From Candidatus Sumerlaeota bacterium (GTDB lineage Bacteria; Sumerlaeota; Sumerlaeia; SLMS01; JAHLLQ01): DNA of 64,000 nucleotides. Within the stretch, counting starts at the first letter, position 1, and the number at the start of each line of letters is the position of its first letter. The stretch is taken from the NCBI GenBank assembly GCA_030156535.1, contig JASGMJ010000008.1, forward strand, positions 1 to 64,000, in the 5' to 3' direction. Made by a program: the position numbers and the translations under genes. Under the pieces are notes generated by a model, which was given only the letters and a program-made list of their open reading frames with translations, did not search any database and was not told the origin of the DNA. Shown one piece after another: positions 19,776 to 29,115 of this stretch.

Positions 19776-20513
19776 CTACTGCATCATTTGCGGCAATGTC
19801 TCGGAAATCACGGTGGTCAGGATGATTTCCAGCCAGATCATCTCCGGGCTCTTGGAGAAGGTGTCCAGATGCTGGCGCACGAGTTCGATGTTGGCGGCCG
19901 AGGCGGGTGAGGAGTCGATCCTGGTCATCACCTCGTTCAGGTCGATATGCACCTGTTGCTGGGGGGGCTGGCTGCTGTTGTGCTGGTCGATGGCGGCTTG
20001 AATCGAATCGACTTCGCCGGCCATTTTGGTCCAGAGGGGCTGGAAGTCCTGCTCTCCCTGGTCCGAGCCGTCCTTGATCGACTTGAGGACGACCTGCACA
20101 CAATAGCGATACTCTGATGGAGACATCTCCTCGGTGCGCAGAATCGTCTCGTAGTCGCCAATCAGGGTGGGGAGTTCGCCCATGAGGCCGAAAATGTCGC
20201 CCATGCCGACGTCGGGTTTGCCGCCGCCCGCCTGGGCCTGCGTGATTTTGCTGACGAGCCCGATGCGCAGCGTGCGGTCGATGATGTCCTGCCGAATGGC
20301 CAGGTAGTCCTGGAAGCGCTCGGGATCGACGTCGGCGCCGAGATCGGGCGCGGTGAAGGGGTAGTCGGCTTCGAGCGCGGCGGTTTTCTCCACGGCGACC
20401 TGCACGTTCTCCATCCATTTCACGCCCTTGGCTCCCATATACAGTGAGCAGCCGCAGACGATGACGATGGCGACGAGGACGAATATCCCGCAGCCGATCA
20501 GGAACTTTTTCAT
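19776..20513 (-). CDS. Membrane-anchored or lipoprotein-like protein of unknown function
   Basis: The 245-residue protein has one N-terminal hydrophobic segment (CGIFVLVAIVIVCGCSLYM, about 8-26). It could be a signal anchor or a lipoprotein signal, although no perfect lipobox is seen. The remainder is helical and acidic with a Gln/Pro stretch (SSQPPQQQ, about 182-190), and would lie outside the cytoplasm. I do not recognise the family. It sits 173 nt upstream of serA on the same strand, but there is no sign that they share a role. Confidence 0.7.
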   Translation of the reverse strand: MKKFLIGCGIFVLVAIVIVCGCSLYMGAKGVKWMENVQVAVEKTAALEADYPFTAPDLGADVDPERFQDYLAIRQDIIDRTLRIGLVSKITQAQAGGGKPDVGMGDIFGLMGELPTLIGDYETILRTEEMSPSEYRYCVQVVLKSIKDGSDQGEQDFQPLWTKMAGEVDSIQAAIDQHNSSQPPQQQVHIDLNEVMTRIDSSPASAANIELVRQHLDTFSKSPEMIWLEIILTTVISETLPQMMQ

Positions 20514-20638
20514 GGAATTACCCCCTTGAGATTAGCCCGACAGTCTGTATCGCCCTACGGACGATCCCGTTCCCTTATTCTATCGCATGTTCACATGGCA
20601 GACGGGGTCGGGGGTGTCGAGACGGATCGGGCTCTTCG

Positions 20639-21244
20639 TCAGGCAAAACGGTCGTGGATGACGACGTCGCTCAGGGGCAGCTGTCCGGGGCGGGGCCAGG
20701 CGGGCTTGGTGCCCTTGCCGACGGCGATCATCATGGCGATCATGTGATCCTCGGGCAGGTTGATCAGCTTGCCGACGGCGGAGAAGTCGAACCCGTCCAT
20801 CGGGCAGGAATCGTAGCCCATGGCGCGGGCGGCGAGCATGATCGTCTGGGCTGCGATGCCGCACGAGCGCAGAGCCTCGTCGCGCTGCACGTCCTCGCGT
20901 CCCTCGTAGTACTTCGTGATGTTGAGGGCCATGAAGTCGCGCACCTGGGCGTCGGCGTCGCGCCAGTAGCGGGCAGGGTCACGCTGCCATGCCTTGAGGT
21001 CGGCAGTCATGACCAGCAGCAGCGACGCGTCGGTGACCTGGGCCTGGTTCCAGGCTGCCTCGCGGATGCGGGCGCGCAGGTCCGGGTCCTTCACGACGAC
21101 AAAGCGCCAGTGCTGGATGTTGAAGGCCGTGGGCGAGAGGATGGCGAGCGAGAGCAGTTGCTCGATCTCCTCGTCGGTCATGCGGTGCTCGGGGTCGTAG
21201 TGCTTGATGGAACGGCGGGTGCGGATGGCTTCCAGGGTATCCAT
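20639..21244 (-). CDS. Nitroreductase family FMN-dependent oxidoreductase
   Basis: This 201-residue protein belongs to the dimeric nitroreductase-fold flavoenzymes, which use NAD(P)H and FMN to reduce nitro compounds, quinones or enoyl-type substrates. Visible landmarks are the N-terminal FMN-phosphate contact block (IRTRRSIKHYDPEH), SPTAFNIQHWRFVVV near residue 38, and the C-terminal block YDSCPMDGFD followed by KLINLPEDHMIAMMIAVGKG. The substrate cannot be told. It lies 26 nt downstream of the pyrophosphatase gene on the same strand, so the two may be co-transcribed. Confidence 0.9.
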   Translation of the reverse strand: MDTLEAIRTRRSIKHYDPEHRMTDEEIEQLLSLAILSPTAFNIQHWRFVVVKDPDLRARIREAAWNQAQVTDASLLLVMTADLKAWQRDPARYWRDADAQVRDFMALNITKYYEGREDVQRDEALRSCGIAAQTIMLAARAMGYDSCPMDGFDFSAVGKLINLPEDHMIAMMIAVGKGTKPAWPRPGQLPLSDVVIHDRFA

Positions 21245-21270
21245 GGTGAGTCTTGCTTTCTTGGGTGGTA

Positions 21271-21951
21271 TCAGCCGCGCAGGGCGGTTAGCATGTCTTC
21301 GAGGTTGCCGAAGTGGGTGGCGTAGTCGTCGTGGCTGCGGCGGATGACCTCGTAGGCTTCCTCGCGGCCATAGACGTGCGTGATTTCACAGGTGGTGGCG
21401 GAGTCGTCCGGCGAGCTCTTGTAGGTGAGGAAGTAGTGCTTGAGACGCTCGACGAGGGAGGCGGGGCTGGATTCGATTTCGCGCCAGTCGCCGTAGGAGG
21501 CGTCGCCCTTGAGAACGGCGATGATCTTGTCGTCGGCCTCGTTGCCGTCGATCATGCGCAGGCCCCCGATGGGGATGACCTCGACGAGGAAGTCGCCGCG
21601 GCTGAATGTTTTTTCGCTCAGGACACAGATGTCCAAGGGGTCGTGGTCGCCCTCGATGCGGCCTTTGCCGGCGCGTTCGGCGCTGAACTCCGCCACCTTT
21701 TCGGCGCAGTACGTCTGGGGCACCAGGCCGTAGAGCGCCGGGCAGACGTTGGAGTAGCGCTGGGGCCGGTCAACCTTCAGCAGGCCGGATTGCTTGTCGA
21801 TCTCGTACTTGATGGTGTCAGAGGGCACCACCTCGATGTAGGCGGTCAGGACCTGCGGCATTTCGTCGCCGATGGGCACGCCGTGCCAGGGGTGTGCCTT
21901 GAACAGCAGACCCATCAGGTCCCACAGGGGCTCGCTCTTGCTTTCGGGCAT
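21271..21951 (-). CDS. ppa: Inorganic pyrophosphatase (soluble, family I)
   Basis: It hydrolyses pyrophosphate to phosphate, pulling biosynthetic reactions forward. The 226-residue protein has the family I metal-binding core GDHDPLDICVLSE (about 115-127) and the N-terminal block IEVVPSDTIKYEIDKQSGLL. A later lysine/tyrosine-containing stretch is VERLKHYFLTYKSS. The length is slightly greater than bacterial Ppa of 175 residues, as in chlamydial/planctomycete-style enzymes. ATG 21951 follows AAGGAG; an earlier in-frame start at 22074 would add an Arg/Gly-rich piece that looks non-coding. It is probably co-transcribed with the nitroreductase. Confidence 0.92.
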   Translation of the reverse strand: MPESKSEPLWDLMGLLFKAHPWHGVPIGDEMPQVLTAYIEVVPSDTIKYEIDKQSGLLKVDRPQRYSNVCPALYGLVPQTYCAEKVAEFSAERAGKGRIEGDHDPLDICVLSEKTFSRGDFLVEVIPIGGLRMIDGNEADDKIIAVLKGDASYGDWREIESSPASLVERLKHYFLTYKSSPDDSATTCEITHVYGREEAYEVIRRSHDDYATHFGNLEDMLTALRG

Positions 21952-22091
21952 GGTGGTGCTCCTTGCAGAGTGGCAGCGTATGAGAGAAACGCGTTCGCCC
22001 CCCGGGGCGCAAGCTGCAACGCCAAATCCCTCTCGCCCCTCGTGCCTGGCTGGAACAGAGCTTGCCTCGTCCATTGGAAGGAGAATCCATC

Positions 22092-22757
22092 ATGAAAATT
22101 CGTCATTTGTCTCTGGGTGCCGGGATGCTGGCAGTGATGCTGGCGGCGGGGTGCAGCGAGCAGCCCGACGCCCCTTCGGGCGCGGCGGCCCCGATTGCCG
22201 AGGAGCATGCCTCCGCCGGAAACCTGTCCATGGGCGACAAACTGCCGGACTTCGAGCTGGCCACGCTCGACGGAGAAACCTACCGGCTCCACGATCTGAT
22301 CGACGGCGAGCACTATGTCGCCGTGATCTGGCACGCCCCCACGTGCCCGTGCGCGGCGAACTGTGCCCGCGCCATCGCCGAGGAATTCACGGCCGAAAAG
22401 TACCCCGATCTGCGGATTCTGGGCGTCGTGTCGGATGAAATCTGGGACTACGACTGGTACCAGGAGGACCTGAGGGCGCAGAGCGAAAGCGGAGCAGTGA
22501 CGTTCCCCGTGGTTATCGACCGGGAAATGGAGGTGATCGACGTTTACGGGGCGCAGCGGACGCCGACGGTGTGGCTGGCGGACAAGGAGGGGCGGATTCG
22601 GTTCTGGGGCGCGCCGGAGAACGTGCTGGATGGGGAGGCGGAGAGCGGGTACCGGTTTCTGCTGAAAGAGGCGGTGGACGATCTGCGCGCCGGGCGCGAA
22701 GTGGCGACGCCGCGCTTCGAGCCGATTGGCTGCAAGATCAGCCGCAAGGGGACGTGA
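22092..22757 (+). CDS. Redoxin (thioredoxin-fold) lipoprotein
   Basis: This is a periplasm-facing thiol redox protein. The 221-residue product has a lipoprotein signal (MLAVMLAAGCSEQ, lipobox Cys near residue 22), then an AhpC/TSA-type thioredoxin fold. That fold contains GDKLPDFELATLDGE and the cysteine cluster WHAPTCPCAANCAR (about 88-101), followed by AQRTPTVWLADKEG (cis-Pro loop). Cysteines in a CPC arrangement instead of CxxC are unusual but occur in peroxiredoxin-like lipoproteins. The start follows AAGGAGAA. It may be involved in peroxide reduction or in disulfide handling of exported proteins. It precedes the giant CotH gene by 83 nt. Confidence 0.85.
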   Translation: MKIRHLSLGAGMLAVMLAAGCSEQPDAPSGAAAPIAEEHASAGNLSMGDKLPDFELATLDGETYRLHDLIDGEHYVAVIWHAPTCPCAANCARAIAEEFTAEKYPDLRILGVVSDEIWDYDWYQEDLRAQSESGAVTFPVVIDREMEVIDVYGAQRTPTVWLADKEGRIRFWGAPENVLDGEAESGYRFLLKEAVDDLRAGREVATPRFEPIGCKISRKGT

Positions 22758-22840
22758 GAAGGGGGGCGCCGCCCGCGATACCAGTTGTGCCGGGGGGACA
22801 AACCGGGTGGAGTGCCCATCGCGATGCCATCGCGTGGGGG

Positions 22841-25800
22841 ATGTCCATGAACAGGTTTTTCCTTGAGAGCGCCGGAATTCGGGCCTCGGCACGTTTGCTT
22901 GCGGGGCTGGTGGGAATGCTGCTGGCCGGGGCTGCGGCGGTGGGGCAGTCGGTCGTCGTGGACGACAGCGATGGCGCGCCCACCTATACGGAAACGGGCG
23001 AATGGAGTACGACGTCGAACACGGGCGCGGGCTATGATGGTGGCCTGTACCGCTTTTCGAGCACCAACCGCCCGCCGTCGACGGCGACGTGGACGCCGGT
23101 GCTGCCGAGCGAAGGGGCCTACGAGGTCTTTGCGATTTTCCGCCGCAGCGCCGACCGCACGTCACGCGCCCCCTACACGATTATTCACGCCGATGGCACG
23201 GCGGTGCGGGAACTCGACCAGACGGGCTCGTTCTCGGGCGATCTGGCGATGGAGTCGCTCGGCGCGTACCGCTTTCTGGCGGGCACGAGCGGGAGCGTGA
23301 CGCTGAGCAACAGCGGCAACACGGGCTCGTACATTGCCGACGCGATGCTCTTCCAGCCCGACTCGGCCCCCACGATTTCCAACGTGCGGCGTTCGCCGCT
23401 GTACCCCACGGCGGCGGCTGGCGTGCAGGTGACGGCGCGCGTCGTGGACAACGGTACGGTGGATTCGGTGCGTGTTCAGTGGTCGGTGCCCGCGGCTTCA
23501 CTCTCCGGCGAAGTGAGTGCGCTCGATGATGGTACGCAGGGCGACGTGGCGGCGGGGGATGCGGTCTACACGGCGATGCTGCCCCCCCAGGCCGACGGCA
23601 GCACGGTGTCCTTCACCGTTGTCGCCACGGACGGGCTCGGCTCGGAGTCCACGAGCGGGCCGCACGAGTACGTCGTCGGCGCCGCAGGCACGTGGCAGCT
23701 TGTCATCAATGAGGTCATGGCGTCGAACAGCGCAACGGCCAGCGACCCGGACTTTGGCGAGTCGGGCGACTGGGTGGAGATTCTGAACCTGGGGCCGGAC
23801 ACGGCTGACCTGACAGGGCTGGCTCTTTCGGACTCGGCGAGCAATCGCACGAAGTGGCTCTTTCCCGCAGGCGTGACGCTCGACGCGGGCGCGTACCTGA
23901 TGGTCTGGTGTGACGATTACGACACGGCGGGAGCGGCGCTGCACACGAACTTCAAGTTCAGTGCGAGCGGCGAGATTGCCTCGCTTTACGACACGGCGAC
24001 CCAGCAGGTGCTGGACGAGGCGAGTTGGGGTGCGATGAGGACGGACGAGTCGCTCGCGCGCATTCCGAATGCGAGCGGGGACTTCGTTCTGACGATCGTG
24101 CCGACACCGGGGGGCGAGAACATGTTCGGCGAGCGCGGAGACGCGCCGCTGCTTTCCGAGGAGTCGGGCTTCAAGAGCGCGCCGATCAACGTGACGATCA
24201 CGGCGCCGGGCGCGACGGCGATCCGCTACACGCTCGACGGCTCGATTCCGGATTCCACGTCCACCGTCTACACCAATCCGATTCCTCTCTCGGCAACAAC
24301 GGGACTCCGCGCCCGGGCATGGTACGCGAGCAAGGACCCGAGCCTGGTCACTTCGGCATCGTACTTTTTCCAGAACGAAGCGGACCGGTCCATTCCGGTG
24401 ATGAACCTGGTTGTCGATCCCGACGATCTGTTCGATTCGGCAACGGGGATTTACATGAATTACGACGAGCGCGGCGACGCGTGGGAACGCCCGGCGCACG
24501 TGCTGCTGTTCTCGCCCGACGGCTCGGTGCAGCAGAGCTTCGACGCGGGCCTGCGGATACACGGGGGCTTTTCGCGAAGTGCGGCGAAGAAGTCGTTCCG
24601 TCTGTATCTGAGCAACGCCTACGGCACCCCGGAAGTGTCGCTGCCGTGGATGGAGCGCACGACGGCGGATGCGATCAGCCAGATCGTGCTGCGCGCCGGC
24701 GGCAACGACGGATTCCTCGTCACCAGCACCACGCAGTTGCAGCAGGTGAACTTCATCCGCGACCAGATCATGCGCGACTGGTACGACGACCAGGGTCAGT
24801 ACGCCGCCGACGGCTTCTTCTTCGCCCTCTATCTGAACGGCGAATACTGGGGGCTGTACAACGCAACCGAGCGCATCACCGATGACCAGATGGGCACGAT
24901 CTTCGGCGGTGGCTCGGACTACGACATCGCCAAGGGAACGTGGACCTACGAGACGAAGTTCTTCACCGAGGCGGTGGACGGCGACCTTGACGCGTGGAAC
25001 GATCTGCTCGCGTGGCACGCGGCGAGCGACGTCGCCACGCCACAGGGCCTTGAAGAACTGAAGCAGCGCATCGACTACCGCAACTTCCTCGACTTCTTTG
25101 CGCTCAACATCTTTTGCCAGAACGAGGACTGGCCCCACAACAACTGGATCGCCAGCCGCCACCGCACACAGCCGGATGCGCGCTGGGTCTTCCACGAGTG
25201 GGACACGGAGTGGGGGCTGGGGCTGCGTCCCAACGGGTGGGACAGCGACACGCAGACGTGGGCAGAGGGAAGCAACTACCATCTGAGCACGTCGCACAAC
25301 GGCTTCATCGCGCCGCTCAGTTCGCTGTTCAATGGCAACAATCTCGATGCAAACCGCCCGGCGGACATCAACGGCATCCTCGACAATCCCGAGGGCGTGC
25401 GCGATTATCTCGCCGCGATGGACGACCTGCTGAACTTCGTCGTCCCCGCCGACAAGGCTATCGGCGAATTCGATCACTATGCCACGCTGATCCAGTCGGA
25501 AGTTCCGCGCGAAGCTACGCGCTGGGCTCCCTCCACGAACCAGAGTGCGGCGACGCTGCAAGGCTACTGGAACAACAGCATCGTCAACACGCGCAACTTC
25601 ATCCGAAACCGCCCGGCGGTGATGCGCAACCTGCTGGTGACGCGCTTCGGTCTCGCGGGAACAAGGACGATCACGTTCCAGAGCGCGGGCGCGGGGAGCG
25701 GGCGTTTGGGCATTCGCGGCCGCATCGTCGATCTCCCGTGGACGGGGACGTTCTTCGACGGCGCGTCGCTCGATCTGTCGGGCATTGCCGATGCGGATTC

Positions 25801-26704
25801 GGAGTTCGATTCCTGGGATGGCCTCGTCACGGGAAGCACGGCGGACCTGACGACGACGGTGGCAGCGGGCACCGACGCGACGATCACGCTGACGTTTGAC
25901 CTTGCCGACGCGACGCCCCAACCGAACGACGTGATCTTCAACGAGTACTGGGTGAACGACAACGCGACGTTCTATCCGAGCATCGGCGCGGCGATCGAAC
26001 GCGACTGGATCGAACTGCTCACCGTTGCCGACGGCCTCGACATGCGCGGTTGGCGCATCACGAGCAACCCGGCAATCGACACGATCGGGGCGCTGGATTC
26101 GGGATCGATCATCCTGCCCAGCCTGCCCGTTCTCGCCAGCGTTCCCAAGGGGACGATCCTCCTCGTTGTCAGCAGCATCAACGACGTGAACGCGGCGAGC
26201 TTCCCGGCCGACGATCTCGACGTGGCGGACGGACGGCTCGTGTTCTACGCGGGCAATGGCAACCTGGACGTGACGACGGACCCGAACATCGGAGTCGGCA
26301 CGGGCGACGACGCACTGGTGTTGCTGGCTCCTGGCGGGAGCAGCGCCTTCGCCGACGACATCGGCATCGATTTCATCGCGGAAGGAACGCGCATCACGCC
26401 CGAGTCGTTCTTTGGCGATCCGGCGCCGCTGGCGTTTGCCACGCCGTTCGCGGGAATTGGCGGCGACGACGGCGCGATTTTCACCAACGACGCAACGGGT
26501 GGGTTCAACAACGACGACGCAATGGACAACGACCGGACGGACTTCGTGCCGGGACCGGGCGGATGGATCGTCGATCCGCCTTCGGAGTTCAGTGGCGACA
26601 CGGAACCGGTGCAGGAGAACCGCCTGACGCCGGGCGCGCGGAACTGGGGCCAGGACCTCGGGACGCTGCGTGGCAGCGCGCGGGAAGCGTGGGTGGTTCA
26701 GTAG
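22841..26704 (+). CDS. Giant exported CotH-kinase protein with golvesin-like and lamin-tail modules
   Basis: The 1287-residue product starts MSMNRF and has a signal peptide (LLAGLVGMLLAGAAAVGQ). In order I see: a golvesin C-terminal-like beta-sandwich (about 38-165); an Ig-like region (about 175-285); a lamin-tail domain with INEVMASN and DWVEILNLG (about 292-410); a chitobiase-like C-terminal module with IRYTLDGSIPDS (about 445-525); and a CotH domain (about 535-840) with GLRIHGGFSR, LYLNGEYWGLYNATERI and WVFHEWDTEWGLG. A second lamin-tail-like stretch (FNEYWVND, DWIELLTV) follows, up to the end. CotH domains are atypical protein kinases that can act on extracellular proteins; activity here is untested. 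Likely a surface or matrix protein. Confidence 0.88.
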   Translation: MSMNRFFLESAGIRASARLLAGLVGMLLAGAAAVGQSVVVDDSDGAPTYTETGEWSTTSNTGAGYDGGLYRFSSTNRPPSTATWTPVLPSEGAYEVFAIFRRSADRTSRAPYTIIHADGTAVRELDQTGSFSGDLAMESLGAYRFLAGTSGSVTLSNSGNTGSYIADAMLFQPDSAPTISNVRRSPLYPTAAAGVQVTARVVDNGTVDSVRVQWSVPAASLSGEVSALDDGTQGDVAAGDAVYTAMLPPQADGSTVSFTVVATDGLGSESTSGPHEYVVGAAGTWQLVINEVMASNSATASDPDFGESGDWVEILNLGPDTADLTGLALSDSASNRTKWLFPAGVTLDAGAYLMVWCDDYDTAGAALHTNFKFSASGEIASLYDTATQQVLDEASWGAMRTDESLARIPNASGDFVLTIVPTPGGENMFGERGDAPLLSEESGFKSAPINVTITAPGATAIRYTLDGSIPDSTSTVYTNPIPLSATTGLRARAWYASKDPSLVTSASYFFQNEADRSIPVMNLVVDPDDLFDSATGIYMNYDERGDAWERPAHVLLFSPDGSVQQSFDAGLRIHGGFSRSAAKKSFRLYLSNAYGTPEVSLPWMERTTADAISQIVLRAGGNDGFLVTSTTQLQQVNFIRDQIMRDWYDDQGQYAADGFFFALYLNGEYWGLYNATERITDDQMGTIFGGGSDYDIAKGTWTYETKFFTEAVDGDLDAWNDLLAWHAASDVATPQGLEELKQRIDYRNFLDFFALNIFCQNEDWPHNNWIASRHRTQPDARWVFHEWDTEWGLGLRPNGWDSDTQTWAEGSNYHLSTSHNGFIAPLSSLFNGNNLDANRPADINGILDNPEGVRDYLAAMDDLLNFVVPADKAIGEFDHYATLIQSEVPREATRWAPSTNQSAATLQGYWNNSIVNTRNFIRNRPAVMRNLLVTRFGLAGTRTITFQSAGAGSGRLGIRGRIVDLPWTGTFFDGASLDLSGIADADSEFDSWDGLVTGSTADLTTTVAAGTDATITLTFDLADATPQPNDVIFNEYWVNDNATFYPSIGAAIERDWIELLTVADGLDMRGWRITSNPAIDTIGALDSGSIILPSLPVLASVPKGTILLVVSSINDVNAASFPADDLDVADGRLVFYAGNGNLDVTTDPNIGVGTGDDALVLLAPGGSSAFADDIGIDFIAEGTRITPESFFGDPAPLAFATPFAGIGGDDGAIFTNDATGGFNNDDAMDNDRTDFVPGPGGWIVDPPSEFSGDTEPVQENRLTPGARNWGQDLGTLRGSAREAWVVQ

Positions 26705-27035
26705 AGCGGAAGAACGCGGCGCGTTCGCTATTCAATCGTTCAGTCGTCCCTCCGGGACTCTCTGTCCAGAATTAGGGACGGAGTCCCGGCGCTGAAGTGC
26801 CGGGCTACGATCAGTCGTCTCTTCGGGACTCTTTCGGTGCGGGGGAGTCTCCGTCCCTGTTTCTTCGAAGGGTTTCGATGTCAGAGCGTTTTCCGTTGAA
26901 TCGCAGCCAGAAGCACGCCTCGAAAATGGCCCAGCCTTGAGCAATCAAGGAAAGGGGGCCATTGCAGGCCGAACGAATCCTTGCTCAGGACGAGATGCTT
27001 CGCGCAGGCAATGGTCGCGACTTTTCCAAAGAACT
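26705..27035. repeat. Intergenic repeats between convergent genes
   Basis: Two direct copies of TCAGTCGTC followed by a CGGGACTCT block lie at about 26744-26764 and 26810-26833. Between them is AGGGACGGAGTCCCGGC and a short hairpin, GCGCTGAAGTGCCGGG. At 26955-27034 lies an 80-bp sequence about 75-80% identical by eye to 28842-28922. No gene is supported. Confidence 0.65.
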
Positions 27036-28706
27036 CTACTTCACGATGAAGAGGTCCGACGATTCGAGGGCCGAGGCGTTGGCGGTGCCGGGCGTGGCGG
27101 TGTCGCCGATCAGCCAGTGCGCGTAGCTGCTGGGCGTGCTGTCGCCCCGGCGGCGCGCAATGGTGGCGTCCGAATTGGTGAGCAGGCCGCCGAGCTGGTC
27201 GCCTTCGAGGCGGATGGCCAGCGGCACGGTCGCGTCGGTCTCGAAGAAGAACAAGGAACCCGAGGCGTTGTTGAACATCAGCGCCTCGACGAGCGTATCG
27301 ACGCGCGTGGACGCGGCGGGCGACTGGCGCGTGACGAGCGCAAAGGCGCTGTTGGCGGTGTTGGGGAGCGTGAAGTTGGAGTCCTTCATGCGCTGGAGCG
27401 GCGGGAGGGCGGATTCGATGGCGCTCGTCACGCCGGAGGATTCGCTGCCGTTGTCGTACAGAACAAAGTGCCCGCCGGGCGGAATGACGCCGACGAGATC
27501 GAAGTACCACTCCACGTCGGAGTAGCCGTTGGCCGTCGTGGGCATGCTCTCGCCGCGCAGCAGGCGGTAGTCGAGCGGCGCCTCCAGATTCACGGGCTGG
27601 CCACCGACGTTGATCAGTTCGACGAACGAGAGGTTGTCCGTGCCCGCGTCGTCATAGCTGAACTCGTTGAGCAGCACGAGCCCGGGCGGATTCGGATTCG
27701 GCCCGGGGACAAAGTCGGCGACGAGTGGCAAATGGTCGGGGCCGTCCCCATACCGTTCGGTGTCGCCGTATTGCACGCCGGCGGCCGAGCGCGCGGCGGC
27801 CGACATCGTTGTCGTGTTCAGGATGAACGTGTTGACCACGTGGATCGCGGCGTCGGTGTGGTAAATGCGGTCGAGCCGCGAGGTGGGGGAGGTGGAGGCG
27901 GGCTGGGTGAGCGAGTCGCCGTTGTCGTGGTTGTAGGGCGCGGTGTCGGTGACCGGGGTGCCGTCCCAGTCGGGAGCGCGGTCGGGGCCGAACGTGGTCT
28001 CGTCGTAGATGTCGCCGCTGACCAGGGTGTCGGCGGGGTGGTAGCCGCCGATGGGGCCGTTCTGAAGGTAGTCGATGTTGAAGTCGCCGGCGTAGATGAT
28101 GGGTGTCAGGTCGGGCAGGGTGATGTTGCCGCCGGGGGTCTGGATGTCGCGGATCCAGTTGATGATGGCGTCGGCGCTCTGCTGGCGCTGGGCCTCGTCG
28201 CTGACAGTGCCGGCGGACTTCTGGTGCAACGCCATAAAGTAGAGGTCCGTGCTCCCATAGATGGCTTCGGGAAGATCAACGAGGGCGCAGGTGACGCCGC
28301 GGCGTTCGGCCGGGGGGATGGTGTCGGTGCGCGTGAGGGAGAGTGGGTAGCGCGAGGCGACGGTGTTGCGGATGCGGCCGTCGGTGACGCCGACAAAGGT
28401 GTACCAGGTGCCGCCGGTGCGTGCTTCGAGGAGCGCCTTTACGGAGGCGGCGTCCTCGTCGATGTCGATCTCCTGAAAGGCGATCACGTCGGGCTCGATG
28501 GCGTTGAGGACGCGGCTGATGGCGGCGAGCTCGGCGGTGGTGCCGCCGGCGCCGAACTTGTATTCGATGTTCCAGGTGAGAACGCGCAGGTGGGCGGGGT
28601 CGGCCTTGGCGAAGTCGCCGTTGACGGGGTCGAAGGCTGCCGCGCTGGCGGCAAGACAGGGGAGGACGAGGGAGAGGAGGAGGCGTTGCGGGGTGTTCAG
28701 GGACAT
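27036..28706 (-). CDS. Exported endonuclease/exonuclease/phosphatase (EEP) with lamin-tail domain
   Basis: The 556-residue product has a signal peptide (MSLNTPQRLLLSLVLPCLAASAAAF) when started at ATG 28706. Residues of about 35-335 carry the EEP fold: VLTWNIEYKFG, VIAFQEIDID (metal-binding Glu), GDFNID (Asp/Asn pair) and DHLPLVADFV (final Asp-His). This family includes DNase I-like nucleases and phosphodiesterases. A C-terminal lamin-tail module (LVLLNEFSYDD, VELINVGGQPVNL) fills about 345-550. A secreted nuclease/phosphatase that recovers phosphate or nucleotides is likely. The gene is flanked on both sides by direct copies of the same intergenic repeat. Confidence 0.87.
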   Translation of the reverse strand: MSLNTPQRLLLSLVLPCLAASAAAFDPVNGDFAKADPAHLRVLTWNIEYKFGAGGTTAELAAISRVLNAIEPDVIAFQEIDIDEDAASVKALLEARTGGTWYTFVGVTDGRIRNTVASRYPLSLTRTDTIPPAERRGVTCALVDLPEAIYGSTDLYFMALHQKSAGTVSDEAQRQQSADAIINWIRDIQTPGGNITLPDLTPIIYAGDFNIDYLQNGPIGGYHPADTLVSGDIYDETTFGPDRAPDWDGTPVTDTAPYNHDNGDSLTQPASTSPTSRLDRIYHTDAAIHVVNTFILNTTTMSAAARSAAGVQYGDTERYGDGPDHLPLVADFVPGPNPNPPGLVLLNEFSYDDAGTDNLSFVELINVGGQPVNLEAPLDYRLLRGESMPTTANGYSDVEWYFDLVGVIPPGGHFVLYDNGSESSGVTSAIESALPPLQRMKDSNFTLPNTANSAFALVTRQSPAASTRVDTLVEALMFNNASGSLFFFETDATVPLAIRLEGDQLGGLLTNSDATIARRRGDSTPSSYAHWLIGDTATPGTANASALESSDLFIVK

Positions 28707-28792
28707 GCGGCACGACCGGTTTTGGTTTTCCGGCGGGCACGGCCGTCGGATAAGAAGGGGAGCGCCCGGGCTCCCGGCCGTCAAGCACTGAA

Positions 28793-28922
28793 GGGCGGCG
28801 CGCCTGCGGCGCTTGCCCTGGGCCATGGGATTGGGCCTCGTTGGGGCCATTGCGGGGCGAACGAATCCGTGGCCCAGGACGAGCTGCTTGCCAGAGGCAA
28901 TGACCACGTTTTTTCCGAGAAC
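28793..28922 (+). repeat. Two-hairpin intergenic element copy C plus 80-bp repeat
   Basis: The palindrome half GGGCGGCGCGCC...GCCCTGGG (28793-28822) is followed, after 11 nt, by the small stem GGCCTC-GTT-GGGGCC (28834-28848). This leads into an 80-bp stretch (28842-28922) shared with 26955-27034. It lies between the divergently transcribed EEP and permease genes (28707-29115), where I see nothing else but a TTCTTAATTAAATG AT-rich patch near 29061 that may hold a promoter. Confidence 0.7.
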
Positions 28923-29115
28923 GCCAGAACGGCTCCCGGCTTGTTTGGCCGCAGATTCCGCGAAGGCCGATAATCCGAGTCCTGATGGAGCCGGTGCGGT
29001 GCAAGACCGGGAATGCGCGTTCTCCATCCTGCTTGACGCGGCTCCGTTTCGGGGGCATTTTTCTTAATTAAATGTTTTGAGTAAACTAACCGCCTCCTCA
29101 CTATGCCCCGAGGCG

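Noticed and set aside
17980-20001. A 673-codon plus-strand frame opposite serA
   Set aside because: Gly/Asp/Val-rich complement of a clearly identified SerA protein.
26937-28973. A 678-codon plus-strand frame opposite the EEP gene
   Set aside because: It is the complement of a protein with a complete catalytic motif set; no independent support.
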